The notes: generated by a model from the letters alone, not told the origin. Shown: positions 43,459-52,748, counted from the first letter of the stretch. The stretch: DNA of 64,000 nucleotides from Azoarcus sp. (GCA_030656215.1 JAUSOD010000070.1:62001-126000), one strand, 5' to 3'. A program made the numbers and translations.

Positions 43459-44799
43459 ATGCGTGACCTGATTCTAGCGATGATCATCATTCCTGGCGGG
43501 CTCATTGCCCTTCGGCATCCATTTGTCGGCGCGATGCTCTGGACCTGGATCAGCATCATGAACCCGCACCGTATGGCATGGGGTTTTGCCTATGATGCCA
43601 AGTTCGGCATGTTTGTCGCCCTGTGTACCCTGATCGGTGTGCTGATGACCAAGGAAAAACGCAATCCGCTGATTGGCACTCCCATGATCTGGATGGTGAT
43701 CCTTGTTGTCTGGATGTGCATCACAACAGTTTTTGCCTATTCAACTGCCGAGAGCGTGTCGCAACTCGAAAAAGTTCTGAAGATTGATCTGATGGTGCTC
43801 GTAACCCTGATGCTCGTACGTACCAAACGCGAGATGTATGTTTATGCATGGGTGCTCGCGTTTTCGCTGGCCTTCTATGGCATAAAAGGTGGCATCTTTA
43901 CGCTGATGAGTGGGGGCGCGCATCGTGTCTGGGGTCCAAGCGGGTCATACATCGAGGAGAATAATGCCCTTGCCCTCGCGCTGATTGTCACGATTCCATT
44001 GCTGCGTTTCCTCCAGATGTCGCTTCAGCAAGCCTGGCAGCGTCATGCGATGACTGCAGCGATGGTCTTGTGTGGGATTTCGGCCTTGGGTTCTCATTCC
44101 AGGGGGGCGCTTCTTGCCATAAGCGCGATGCTTCTCATCTTCTGGTGGCGCGGCAAGAACAAATTTGGCACCGGTTTTGTGATTATCCTCGCAGCAGGAC
44201 TAATGCTGCCCTTCATGCCCGAAGAGTGGTGGAACCGGATGGCGACCATCCAGACCTACGAAGAAGACCAATCCGCAATGGGCCGCATCAATGCGTGGTG
44301 GATGGCGTGGAATCTTGCCAACGACCGATTTTTCGGCGGTGGGTTTGCGATCTACGATGGGTTCATCTTCAGTCTGTACGCGCCGGATCCCACGTTTGTG
44401 GTTTCAGCCCACAGTATCTACTTCACTATGCTGGGCGAACATGGTTTTGTTGGGCTTTTTATCTACCTTGCATTGTGGATCGCGACCTGGCGAAGTGCAG
44501 GGTGGCTGCGAAAAAATGCAGGCAAGGACCCCGAATCGGTATGGGCGGTTCAGCTTGGGGGAATGGCGCAGGTATCTCTGCTCGGGTTTGCGGTGGGCGG
44601 GGCTTTCCTGAGCCTTGCGTATTTCGATTTGCCTTACAATCTCGCGGCCCTGGTTGTTGCCGTCCGTTACTGGGTGCAAACCCGGGGGTGGGAACGCGAG
44701 CCCATCTTTGAGCCAAATGCAAAAATCCTGGGCATACCCTTGTTCTTTGGTGACAAAATAGTCGGGCCGTCGAAGTCAGTCAGTGGCCAGCCGACATGA
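43459..44799 (+). CDS. Exosortase A-associated O-glycosylation ligase / O-antigen-ligase-like protein
   Basis: A 446-residue membrane protein with about 12 hydrophobic segments. The N-terminus RDLILAMIIIPGGLIALRHP with WTWISIMNPHRMAWGFAYD identifies the XrtA-associated ligase group. The large periplasmic loop with the Wzy_C-type catalytic region follows SALGSHSRGALLAISAMLL and carries WNRMATIQTYEEDQSAMGRI, and HSIYFTMLGEHGFVGL lies near the end. It may polymerise the glycan or transfer it to protein. It is last in the plus-strand operon and convergent with the second amidotransferase gene. Confidence 0.92.
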   Translation: MRDLILAMIIIPGGLIALRHPFVGAMLWTWISIMNPHRMAWGFAYDAKFGMFVALCTLIGVLMTKEKRNPLIGTPMIWMVILVVWMCITTVFAYSTAESVSQLEKVLKIDLMVLVTLMLVRTKREMYVYAWVLAFSLAFYGIKGGIFTLMSGGAHRVWGPSGSYIEENNALALALIVTIPLLRFLQMSLQQAWQRHAMTAAMVLCGISALGSHSRGALLAISAMLLIFWWRGKNKFGTGFVIILAAGLMLPFMPEEWWNRMATIQTYEEDQSAMGRINAWWMAWNLANDRFFGGGFAIYDGFIFSLYAPDPTFVVSAHSIYFTMLGEHGFVGLFIYLALWIATWRSAGWLRKNAGKDPESVWAVQLGGMAQVSLLGFAVGGAFLSLAYFDLPYNLAALVVAVRYWVQTRGWEREPIFEPNAKILGIPLFFGDKIVGPSKSVSGQPT

Positions 44800-44854
44800 G
44801 TCGGCTCTGATTGGACCTTTACTCACTCCAACGGCACGCCGCATTGATCAAGGG

Positions 44855-46657
44855 TCAGAGTCGAAATTCAGGTGCGTGTTTCTGCAGCCAGAACTCCAGC
44901 ATCTGTAAAATCCATACCATCTCTCCGTAATATCCCGGATGGGCGGGTAGTAGCGTCTCAAGCAATTCATCGAGGAATGCAGCGCGTACGATGCCGCGCT
45001 TCTTGAATGAATCGAGGGACTCGCGGGCCATCGCCTTAAGTCCTTCATCTTGCGACGCCCAAACGCCGAACGGTAGTCCGAAGCCATGTTTTTTCTTGGC
45101 AATGATCTCATCTGGCAAGAAACCGCGCAGAGCTTCCTTGAAAAACCAGCGAAGCGTGAACCCTTTCAGCTTCCATTCCGATGGCAGCGTAAGGGAGAAC
45201 TCAAGGAGCTCGTCTGACAGCAAGGGAAAGCCGACCTCGATGCCAGCAAGTTCGGTAGTGCCAAGCACCTTGGGCAGGTCGTTGTCTGCAAGGGTAAACT
45301 TCCAGTCCAGCTCAAGCATCCGGTTGACTAAGGTCTGCCCTTCGCTGAGCTTCCACGCTTCGCGCTGGGCAAGTAATGGAACATCGGGTTGAATTTGTGC
45401 CAAAAAATCGGGAGTTAAGACGTTCTCCAAGCCAAGCCGCCACAATAGGTTGTACATGCCCATGCGGTCGGGCATCGGGACCTGGGCTTGACTCACATAA
45501 CTGACAGCCTTCTTTAACAGTGGAATCCGATCCATCCCCGGAATGCGAAGCACCGGCTCGACCATCGCGGACCGCAATAGTCCAGGCACTGCATCGTAGA
45601 TTCCAAAAATGCGCTGCTTGGCGTACCGTGAGTTACCGCCAAAAAGTTCATCGCCACCATCTCCCGCCAAGATTCGGGTGATGCCATCTTTACGCGCCTG
45701 AGTTGCACACAACCAAGCCGGTACCGCAGACGAATTTCCGAAAGGCTGGTCATAGTGCATTCCAACTTTCGGGATTCCCTCAAGCAGATCGGAAGGCGTC
45801 ACGTAGTATTCGTGATGCTCCGTACCAAAACGCTTTGCGGCGATGCGTGCATAAGCCATCTCATCGTAGCCGGCGGCGTCAAAACCGATCGAATAAGTTG
45901 GAGCCGGCCCGCCCAGCACTTTGCAGAGCATGCCGGACACAGTTGAGCTGTCGGTACCCCCAGAGAGGAATGCTCCTGGCCTGGTTCCGTCGGCTTCAGT
46001 GCGGACAGCATTCTCTATAATCTCAAGAAAGCGGCCCTTACTGACGTCAAGATCGAGCGTTTTATCAGGGGCGAACGTCGGCACCCAGTAACGTTCTATA
46101 CGCACTTTCCCTTGCTGCCAGTGGAGCATGTGGCCAGCTTCGAGGCGTGAAATTCCGGAGAACACCGTTTGGGGGGCCGGAATCATGTGGAAATACAAAT
46201 AGTTGAATATCGCTTGTGGGGCAATAGACCGGTCTTCGATTGAAACCTCATCAGCACGGGTTGCGACAGCAAGCGTGCTCTCGCTGGCCGCATGGCAAAG
46301 CGGATAGGTATTGAACCGATCAACCGCTAGCCAGGCTGACGAGTCGTCTCCGTTGAACACAATCACTGCAAAACGGCCTCTGACGCCCCGAGGCGCAAAG
46401 ACCCCGTGTTCGCGATATGCAGAAAGCCACGCAGCCGCGCAGCCCAGAGTTGCTGCGCGCTCTTGCAGTGCTTTGCTCTCAAAGCGTGCTTGTCCCAGGG
46501 CAAGGCATACTGTCCTGCCGTCGACAAATTTATCCACGCCCAGCTCGTACTTGCAATATCCGGTTCCGAACTCATATGTTGACGACGGCTCGGTTGGAGT
46601 TCTCTTGCTACTAATGGCCTCGCGACACGAAATGACGCCTTTCATCTTGGCACTCAA
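44855..46657 (-). CDS. Asparagine-synthase-family protein lacking the N-terminal catalytic cysteine
   Basis: A 600-residue AsnB homologue. The synthetase domain is intact: PPi loop AFLSGGTDSSTVSGML near residue 235, then ILAGDGGDELFGGNSRYAKQ and KKKHGFGLPFGVW. The glutaminase-like half is divergent; the protein starts MSAKMKGVISCREA, with no Cys at position 2, so glutamine hydrolysis in the usual way is not expected. Start TTG 46657 is preferred: GGGAGG lies five bases upstream, whereas ATG 46645 is 17 bases away from it. It may use ammonia or act as an ATP-dependent ligase in glycan decoration. Base composition is more AT-rich than in the XrtA operon. Confidence 0.85.
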   Translation of the reverse strand: MSAKMKGVISCREAISSKRTPTEPSSTYEFGTGYCKYELGVDKFVDGRTVCLALGQARFESKALQERAATLGCAAAWLSAYREHGVFAPRGVRGRFAVIVFNGDDSSAWLAVDRFNTYPLCHAASESTLAVATRADEVSIEDRSIAPQAIFNYLYFHMIPAPQTVFSGISRLEAGHMLHWQQGKVRIERYWVPTFAPDKTLDLDVSKGRFLEIIENAVRTEADGTRPGAFLSGGTDSSTVSGMLCKVLGGPAPTYSIGFDAAGYDEMAYARIAAKRFGTEHHEYYVTPSDLLEGIPKVGMHYDQPFGNSSAVPAWLCATQARKDGITRILAGDGGDELFGGNSRYAKQRIFGIYDAVPGLLRSAMVEPVLRIPGMDRIPLLKKAVSYVSQAQVPMPDRMGMYNLLWRLGLENVLTPDFLAQIQPDVPLLAQREAWKLSEGQTLVNRMLELDWKFTLADNDLPKVLGTTELAGIEVGFPLLSDELLEFSLTLPSEWKLKGFTLRWFFKEALRGFLPDEIIAKKKHGFGLPFGVWASQDEGLKAMARESLDSFKKRGIVRAAFLDELLETLLPAHPGYYGEMVWILQMLEFWLQKHAPEFRL

Positions 46658-46787
46658 ATCAGCCTCCCTGTATATATATTAAATCCGAGTTGTTGGCCTC
46701 AGACTTCAAGTTATTAGACGTCAGCCCTACGACACGCCGCTGTCTTTTCCCTCAATGCACCTCGCTCTGGCACATCAAGAAAATAGG

Positions 46788-48044
46788 CTAGGTATGTGCC
46801 GACTCCTGATCAAGTTTGGCATCGTTGTCCGGGTCGGTGTCAGTCCTCGCGTGAATATACTGCAGCGCCTGAACAAAAGCGTCGCGTGAGTACTTAGCAT
46901 CAACCAATTTGCGCGCGTTCAATGTAATGCGTTCATAATAGTCGTCAGAGCCGGAAAGCTTGGCTAATGCCTGACAAAACGCGATTGGCGTTTCCGCAAG
47001 AAGAAGTTCCTGCTCGTCGCACACTGCAAGTCCCTCTGCCCCAATGCGGGTGGAGACTACCGGCCGACCATATCCAAATGCTTCGATAATCTTGATCCTC
47101 GTCCCCCCCCCCGAAAGAATCGGGACCACCACGATGTCAGAGTCCTTGTAGAATGGTGCGACTGAAGGTACATCGGCATGCAGTTCAGCACCATTCTGTG
47201 CTGCAAGCTCCTTGAGCCACGCAGGCGGTCGCTTTCCAACGATCACAAGTCGTATGGGCCTCGCGGAGCCTGTTCTGATTTCAGGAAGAATTTTCGTAAT
47301 TAACCAGCGTAGAGCATGCTGGTTCGGGCCATAAAAGAGGCTGCCTACAAAAAGCAGCACGATGCTGCCATCCCCTATTCGACGTGGGAATGGTTTCGGA
47401 AACCTTGCGCCGTTCGGTAGTACGCTGAGCTTTGATTGACCGATTCGTCTCGAAAGCGCGTTTTTGTCCCCCTCTGAGCACACTAGAATTGAGCTTACTT
47501 CGGATGCCACGTGGTTCTCCGCCTGTCGAAGTTTGAAGCCCTCTACGAGCTCCTTGAGTATTCCGAGGCGTCCTAGCGCAAGGCCCTTCAGGCGTATCTC
47601 TCGGAAATGTGCGCGAGATTCAATATCATCCAGATCAAGGATTACCCTTCCGGCAGATACTGATAACGTGTCCCGCAAATGTCTCCAGACAGGCATCAGG
47701 TGTAAGCGAAAAACATGAACGGCATCGAAACACTGGCCGTGTAGAGTCATGAAAGACATATTCATTTCCTGCTCATCCCATCCCTTCAGCAGCGCCGGCT
47801 CCAGCCAGCTCTCAGTGCCACTGATACCAAAGTCAGTTTGTTGGAAAAACTGAACCTCCTCACACAGGCATTGCATTTCAGGACTGAGGTCTGGAAGCGC
47901 GTTCTGCGAGCGACGAGTGGCAATCACAAGCACAACCGAAAATGCCTGTGCCAGAGCCTCCAGTGTGAGGCCAGCCCGAATGCTTGCACCAGTGCCAGAG
48001 AGGGCAGGAACTGATCCTGTGATAAAGAGACATCGTGATCCCAT
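46788..48044 (-). CDS. Glycosyltransferase (GT4-like) with an internal G10 tract
   Basis: A 418-residue GT-B enzyme. It begins MGSRCLFITGSVPALSGTGAS. The donor domain has LLFVGSLFYGPNQHALRWLI, SVAPFYKDSDIVVVPI, and GGGTRIKIIEAFGYGRPVV with the conserved Glu. ATG 48044 follows AAGGAG seven bases upstream; the longer frame from 48083 is rejected. The SGGGTR codons read as ten consecutive G on the coding strand (47103-47112), where slippage would abolish the C-terminal third of the protein. GC content is lower than in the flanking operons. Confidence 0.86.
   Translation of the reverse strand: MGSRCLFITGSVPALSGTGASIRAGLTLEALAQAFSVVLVIATRRSQNALPDLSPEMQCLCEEVQFFQQTDFGISGTESWLEPALLKGWDEQEMNMSFMTLHGQCFDAVHVFRLHLMPVWRHLRDTLSVSAGRVILDLDDIESRAHFREIRLKGLALGRLGILKELVEGFKLRQAENHVASEVSSILVCSEGDKNALSRRIGQSKLSVLPNGARFPKPFPRRIGDGSIVLLFVGSLFYGPNQHALRWLITKILPEIRTGSARPIRLVIVGKRPPAWLKELAAQNGAELHADVPSVAPFYKDSDIVVVPILSGGGTRIKIIEAFGYGRPVVSTRIGAEGLAVCDEQELLLAETPIAFCQALAKLSGSDDYYERITLNARKLVDAKYSRDAFVQALQYIHARTDTDPDNDAKLDQESAHT
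47103..47112 (-). repeat. Homopolymeric G10 (C10 on plus strand) inside a glycosyltransferase gene
   Basis: Ten consecutive C on the plus strand encode the Gly-Gly-Gly of the SGGGTR donor-site motif. Homopolymers of this length in surface-glycan genes are the usual substrate of slipped-strand phase variation. The ON frame is present in this sequence. Sequencing error in the tract cannot be excluded. Confidence 0.7.
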
Positions 48045-48189
48045 CAAGTAACTCCTTACATCTATGGGGTAGGCTCGTTTCATTGAGCCCCAACTCGATC
48101 AGCGCGAAAAAAAGTCCAAAAGGTATGTTCCGTCTAATGAAGAGAGTACACCAGCTGGTGGTGTAGTCGAGTCCATGCGCTACCAAGGC

Positions 48190-49635
48190 TCATGCCTTGG
48201 CCTTAAATCGTGATGCTAGGCTTGAGATTTCGGACCATGCCGGATGCTTTAGCAGCACTATTCCAATTATCCAGCCAAAAAATGCCAAAACGCCGCTGGC
48301 GCTTAGAAGCACGAAAAGACCTAGCGAGGTGTCGTCCCTCGGTATCAACTGAGTGGCGACCAGTGGCCCGGTAACCGTGAATGGAATGAGAAAAAACCCG
48401 GATCTCAACTCTCGGAGGAGCGTAAAGACTCCTAGGCCGAAGGTTCTCTTCAAGGCGAGCTGGTAAGAGATAGCCTCAATAATGGACGCGAAGACCAGCA
48501 GGGGCACCACCTTGTCGAGGGGAAGCCAGATTGAGCTCAATAGAAGTGCAATTGTGGAGCTTTGGACGATAATCTCGATCCGAAGCACATGGCTTACCTT
48601 CCCAGCAGCAACTAGGGATAGGTTTGCGAGGGCGTACGGTGCAGTTATCAGCGAAAAGAGGCAGAGTAGGGTGGCAAGCGGCGCGGCGCTTTCCCATTGC
48701 GGTCCGAAAAAGAAGCGGATGAGCGGGTCGGCGAGAACTGCCAACAGGCTCATTGCTGGAACAGTAATTGCGACCAAAAACATCGTGTTTCGTATATACA
48801 GATCCTTGGCATTCTCCCCAGCTCTGATTTGTGCGGCAAAGGTCGGAAAGTGGACTCCGTTAACAAGCGTGTAGAGCTGCCCGAGAAACATGCTTCTAAG
48901 CCCAGCAGCACGACTGAAGTATGCTACGGGTGCGAAACCGAGCGTACGACCAAGAATGAGGTCCGGCGCGCTCGCACCGAGCTGGTTGATCAGCGATGTG
49001 AGACTTGAAACAGATCCGAAGCGGAGGATACCTCTTAATCCCTTGACGGTAGGTAGAATGAAAGTTTCGCCGCGGCGTATGACTGCCAATATGACAATAT
49101 TGCTTGTCTGGCCAGCAATTGCCCCCCAAGCCATACTGAGATAGCTCTCCCCCGCTAATGCACACGCAATCGTGACCGCAGTACTGATGCCGGAGTTTGC
49201 AATCCGGACTGCGGCGAGGGTTTCAAATCGAAGTTCGCGGCGCAGCATAGCCAGCGATGGCGTCCCGAACGGAAGTAGCAAGAAATTTATGGCCAGCAGC
49301 CCAAGGACTGCCGAGATTCCGGGATGTTCATAGAATATGGATAGCGGTTCTCTTGCAAAAAAAAGGACAACAGCGATAGTCCATGAAAATAGCAGAGTCA
49401 AAGTAAAAGCCGCCCGAAAGTCGTTCTTCCCTATAGCAGTTGCTTGAACAAGATACTGAGTGACTCCAAACTCACGGAAGACGTGAGCGATGCCGAGTGC
49501 TGAAACCGCCACCGAGTAGATGCCAATCTCACCGGGGGTCAATAAACGCGACACAACGATTACGTTAATAAAGTTGAAGACGAAGGAGAGAGTCTGTGCG
49601 ACTGCGCTAACGCCTAATGCCCTGCGGATGCTCAT
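48190..49635 (-). CDS. Oligosaccharide flippase / polysaccharide biosynthesis protein (Wzx-like, MATE/MOP fold)
   Basis: A 481-residue membrane protein with about 14 predicted helices. The first helix region (SAVAQTLSFVFNFINVIVVSRLLTPGEIGIYSV) is typical of polysaccharide-synthase-type flippases. It moves lipid-linked repeat units to the periplasmic face. ATG 49635 is preceded by AGGAG four bases upstream. It carries an A8 run on the plus strand near 49357. A perfect 14-bp palindrome lies 62 bases upstream. GC content is low for the window, as for the neighbouring genes. Confidence 0.88.
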   Translation of the reverse strand: MSIRRALGVSAVAQTLSFVFNFINVIVVSRLLTPGEIGIYSVAVSALGIAHVFREFGVTQYLVQATAIGKNDFRAAFTLTLLFSWTIAVVLFFAREPLSIFYEHPGISAVLGLLAINFLLLPFGTPSLAMLRRELRFETLAAVRIANSGISTAVTIACALAGESYLSMAWGAIAGQTSNIVILAVIRRGETFILPTVKGLRGILRFGSVSSLTSLINQLGASAPDLILGRTLGFAPVAYFSRAAGLRSMFLGQLYTLVNGVHFPTFAAQIRAGENAKDLYIRNTMFLVAITVPAMSLLAVLADPLIRFFFGPQWESAAPLATLLCLFSLITAPYALANLSLVAAGKVSHVLRIEIIVQSSTIALLLSSIWLPLDKVVPLLVFASIIEAISYQLALKRTFGLGVFTLLRELRSGFFLIPFTVTGPLVATQLIPRDDTSLGLFVLLSASGVLAFFGWIIGIVLLKHPAWSEISSLASRFKAKA

Positions 49636-50186
49636 GACACTCCTGTGAATCTTGTCGTTCCTATCCCCGCAAACCTCAAGGCTTTAGTGAACTCGAACGG
49701 CACTAGTGCCGACTCGGCGAAATGTGCAACTGTATTGTTCATGGAGAAAATATTGTGGCTAATGCGTTTCGTTGTGCGTGAGTGGATTGATGATTAGCAT
49801 CTAAATTCAATTTCCTCTCCGCTTGTTGCATATCCCCAGGCGTGGCTGAAGCTACCTGCGCGCGCCAACGCAGCGAAGTACCTGGAGTGCTGAGATTAAT
49901 GCTTATCAAATTCAATTTGCAGTGCGCTCGCGCGATTGCTGAAGCCGATATGGAAACAGGTTCTCAGCAAAGTGCGGAGTGAAGCGCTCGAACAGTCTGA
50001 GGCCGGGCAGGAATAGGCCGAAGGCCGGGGGCTCCATGATGAGGCGCACCTGCCGCCGGGGTGTCGAGCAGCGTGAGGCGCAAGTGCGAAGCATCGCCAG
50101 CGACAAGGCGCAAGCTGCACCAGTGGGCGAAGCGGATTTCTTCGCCCACAAGCACGAGCAGAGCGTGATTGACCCGTTAGCAAATT
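49636..50186. other. 551-base intergenic region upstream of the flippase gene
   Basis: No gene is supported here. Bases 49636-49910 are AT-rich and contain the palindrome at 49698-49711 and probably the flippase promoter. Bases about 49930-50180 are abruptly GC-rich. Open frames there exist on both strands (for example 49912-50244 minus, 49979-50290 plus) but show no start signal, no recognisable domain and no partner. The patch could be the remnant of a mobile element or of an older gene. I cannot identify it. Confidence 0.4.
49698..49711. promoter_or_regulatory. Perfect 14-bp palindrome upstream of the flippase gene
   Basis: CGGCACTAGTGCCG reads the same on both strands and lies 62 bases before the flippase ATG. 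It may be an operator or a small hairpin. No cognate regulator is encoded nearby. Confidence 0.35.
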
Positions 50187-51803
50187 TTATCCGTATAACG
50201 AGGTGGAGGTTACGCACCACGGGTTCTCTATCGGTACCTGCCAAAGACGGGCAGGTTGCGGATGAGATACTCGCGCGAGTTGTGAGGTAATCCGTTCGCT
50301 GAGTGATGCTGGCAATTTGGTGGCAAATTCCATTGCCGTTCGGGAAGCGATCATGCTGGACGGTAGGCCCTCAGGCGTAAGAACTTCAAGCAGCGTCCAG
50401 CAGGGAGGAATTGGCTGAAGAAGATGGTCGATCTTGTTCCATCCCAGCGTTTCACGATCCTCCACGACAATCAGTCGTCCCTTGTTGTCGGGGCGCGTGA
50501 GGTTTTCAGGTTCCGCAGTCGTCAGATGGTTGAATCTGGAGCTTGTCTCTTGATTACCTGAGACCCGTGAATCAAACAAGGCAATGTTCACGTTGTTTCT
50601 CGACGCAAAGATGAGGTCGTTCGGGTTCTTCTTTGCAAAAGATAAGGCGGCTTTGCTGTTAGAGACGAAAACCCGATAGCTGTGCTGCTGAAGAACCGCA
50701 AGCGGAACGGCAGTTGCTGCAATAAGCGCCAAGAGTGGCCATGATGTTCTGGGTTTTAGATGTGCTAAGAATATGGCCGAAAGGATGCAGAGGGGTGCGA
50801 GAAAAAGTGTGAGGTAATTCGACTGCTTCATCGCGAAACGAAGAGGGGAAAGCGAAACCGGGAATAGGGACAATATCGCCATTAACGAGAGTAGCCAGAA
50901 AAGCAATCCCCTCAGGTCCAGCTTTGTCTGAATTGATAAAGTGTGCCAGCGCGCAGCAATTGTCAGGATGCCGATGAGGGCAAGTGGTCCGATCAGTGCC
51001 GTATGACGAATATCGAAAAGAAGGTATTTAAAATAATATAAGGGGCTGTCCTCGCCCGTTCCCTCAGCAATGAAGCTGCGCGATATCTGGCCAAATACTG
51101 TCTTGAATAGATGTAAGGGATCGCCGGAGATAATCTGCATCAGTGCAAAGTGTGCAAATAGCATCAGCAATCCGCCGGCAACAACGTGTATCCATCTCCG
51201 CTCGATTCTGAAAACCACAAGTGGCCACAGCACAAATGAAAATAATGCCAGTCCAAGAAGCTCCTTGGTCCAGAAAACCATTCCCATCGCAAGCCCGGCT
51301 GCGAAGGCCCATGTTCGCGATTTTCTAGATTCTGACTCAAGAAAAAGTATGAAGGATAGCGTCAGAAAGAAGCTTGCAATTGGATCAGTGTGGACTCTAG
51401 TGGCTGCTGCAACATGTAGTGGCGTAAGGGCAAGAAGAGTCGCCGCTAACAGCGCAGTTTTCTCTCCGAATCTGCCTTTACAATAAAACCATACAGCGGC
51501 TACTTCCAGGACCGAACAGATCAGTGGCCAGAGGTTGATCTGGAACTCTCCATTGCCAAGCGCCCAGAGGAGAAACCCGGCTGGAATATTGAATCCGTAA
51601 CGAAGCGCACCGTTGTAGTCCGCAGAAGTCCACTGGCCAGTGGCTATATCAAGTGCTCGTCCGAAATACACCAAGTCGTCCGAACCTAGTGGGCCGTTAA
51701 ACAAGATAGTGCGCCACGCTACGGTCAGTGCAATTACGATAAGAATCGGGCCGTAGAGGGTTGAGGTGTTGCTACGGCTCATGGTTTCCGCAGTGGCGTT
51801 CAT
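50187..51803 (-). CDS. Membrane glycosyltransferase, GT39/ArnT-like (dolichyl-phosphate-mannose-type)
   Basis: A 538-residue protein with about 10-12 membrane helices. The N-terminal loop GPLGSDDLVYFGRALDIATG carries the acidic catalytic motif of the GT-C family, and RVHTDPIASFFLTLSFILF is the conserved second loop. It transfers a sugar from a polyprenyl phosphate in the periplasm. ATG 51803 overlaps the stop of the GT2 gene (ATGA), which would make the polyprenyl-phosphate sugar donor. The last 60 residues are not typical of the family and border the GC-rich patch at 49.9-50.2 kb. Confidence 0.85.
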   Translation of the reverse strand: MNATAETMSRSNTSTLYGPILIVIALTVAWRTILFNGPLGSDDLVYFGRALDIATGQWTSADYNGALRYGFNIPAGFLLWALGNGEFQINLWPLICSVLEVAAVWFYCKGRFGEKTALLAATLLALTPLHVAAATRVHTDPIASFFLTLSFILFLESESRKSRTWAFAAGLAMGMVFWTKELLGLALFSFVLWPLVVFRIERRWIHVVAGGLLMLFAHFALMQIISGDPLHLFKTVFGQISRSFIAEGTGEDSPLYYFKYLLFDIRHTALIGPLALIGILTIAARWHTLSIQTKLDLRGLLFWLLSLMAILSLFPVSLSPLRFAMKQSNYLTLFLAPLCILSAIFLAHLKPRTSWPLLALIAATAVPLAVLQQHSYRVFVSNSKAALSFAKKNPNDLIFASRNNVNIALFDSRVSGNQETSSRFNHLTTAEPENLTRPDNKGRLIVVEDRETLGWNKIDHLLQPIPPCWTLLEVLTPEGLPSSMIASRTAMEFATKLPASLSERITSQLARVSHPQPARLWQVPIENPWCVTSTSLYG

Positions 51804-52738
51804 AGCACTTTCTCGACGAAATAGCGCGGACGGCGCTTGGTCTCCATGTAGGTCTTGGCGACGTACTCGCCCAGGATCCCGATCGAGAGCAACTGGACAC
51901 CACCAAGGAAATAGGTCGGTATCACAGTCGAAGCCCATCCGGGGATCGTTGCATCGAGCATGGTACGGCCGACAAGGATCCAGGCAACCATTGCAAGGCT
52001 GAGGAAACACGTTCCAAGGCCAAGGATTGAGATCATACGCAGCGGCACCACGCTGAAGGAGGTGATGCCGTTAAGCGCGAAAGCCAGCATCTTACGCAAC
52101 GGATACTTTGACTCGCCGGCGAAACGTTCGTGCCGCGCATAGTGGACGGTGGTCGTGCGCAGTCCGATCAATGGAACGATGCCGCGAAGGAACAGGTTGA
52201 TTTCGGGGTACTCGCGTAGGAATTCGATCGCGCGGCGGCTCATCAGCCGGTAGTCGGCATGATCGAAGACCAGGTCGACGCCCATGCGGCGCATCAGGCT
52301 GTAGAAGCCGTGGGCGGTCAGCCGCTTGAACGCGCTGTCCTGGTCGCGTTGGCTGCGCACGCCGTAGACGATCTCGTTTCCATCGCGCCAAGCGCCGAGC
52401 ATCGCGATGATTGCATCGGGGTCGTCCTGGAGGTCCGCGTCAAGTGAAATCAGGACGTCACCCTCGGCAGTCAGCAGGCCCGAGAGCAATGCGTACTGGT
52501 GGCCGCAGTTGCGGGAGAGTTTGATGCCGCCGAAGCGGGCGTCTTCCGCGGAGGAGCGTTCAATCAGCTCCCAGGTTCGATCGCGGCTCCCGTCGTCGAC
52601 GAAATACACACGGCTCGACGGATCGATGCGTTCTTCCGCAGCGAGCTGGTCGAGCAGTACGGCCAGTCGTCGTCGCGTTTCGGGAAGCACTGCTTCCTCG
52701 TTGTAGCAGGGGATCACCAAGGAAATACGCGGGCGCAT
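51800..52738 (-). CDS. Polyprenyl-phosphate glycosyltransferase, GT2 (GtrB/DPM1-like)
   Basis: A 312-residue GT-A enzyme. It opens RISLVIPCYNEEAVLPETR, with SLDADLQDDPDAI as the metal-binding DXD-like motif and YGVRSQRDQDSAFKRLTA following. Two C-terminal membrane helices (residues about 225-300) anchor it. Family members charge undecaprenyl phosphate with glucose or a related sugar. It stands between gtrA and the ArnT-like gene, giving the full donor-flippase-transferase set of GtrABC-type systems. ATG 52738 is chosen; the longer upstream frame is antisense noise. Confidence 0.9.
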   Translation of the reverse strand: MRPRISLVIPCYNEEAVLPETRRRLAVLLDQLAAEERIDPSSRVYFVDDGSRDRTWELIERSSAEDARFGGIKLSRNCGHQYALLSGLLTAEGDVLISLDADLQDDPDAIIAMLGAWRDGNEIVYGVRSQRDQDSAFKRLTAHGFYSLMRRMGVDLVFDHADYRLMSRRAIEFLREYPEINLFLRGIVPLIGLRTTTVHYARHERFAGESKYPLRKMLAFALNGITSFSVVPLRMISILGLGTCFLSLAMVAWILVGRTMLDATIPGWASTVIPTYFLGGVQLLSIGILGEYVAKTYMETKRRPRYFVEKVL

Positions 52739-52748
52739 CAGGGCTTCC

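Noticed and set aside
44844-44851. TTGATCAA near the convergent stops at 44.8 kb
   Set aside because: It lacks the four-base spacer of FNR boxes and lies between gene ends, not in a promoter.
49979-50290. A 103-codon plus-strand open frame in the 49.6-50.2 kb gap
   Set aside because: It runs antisense into the GT39 gene, has no ribosome-binding site and no known domain.
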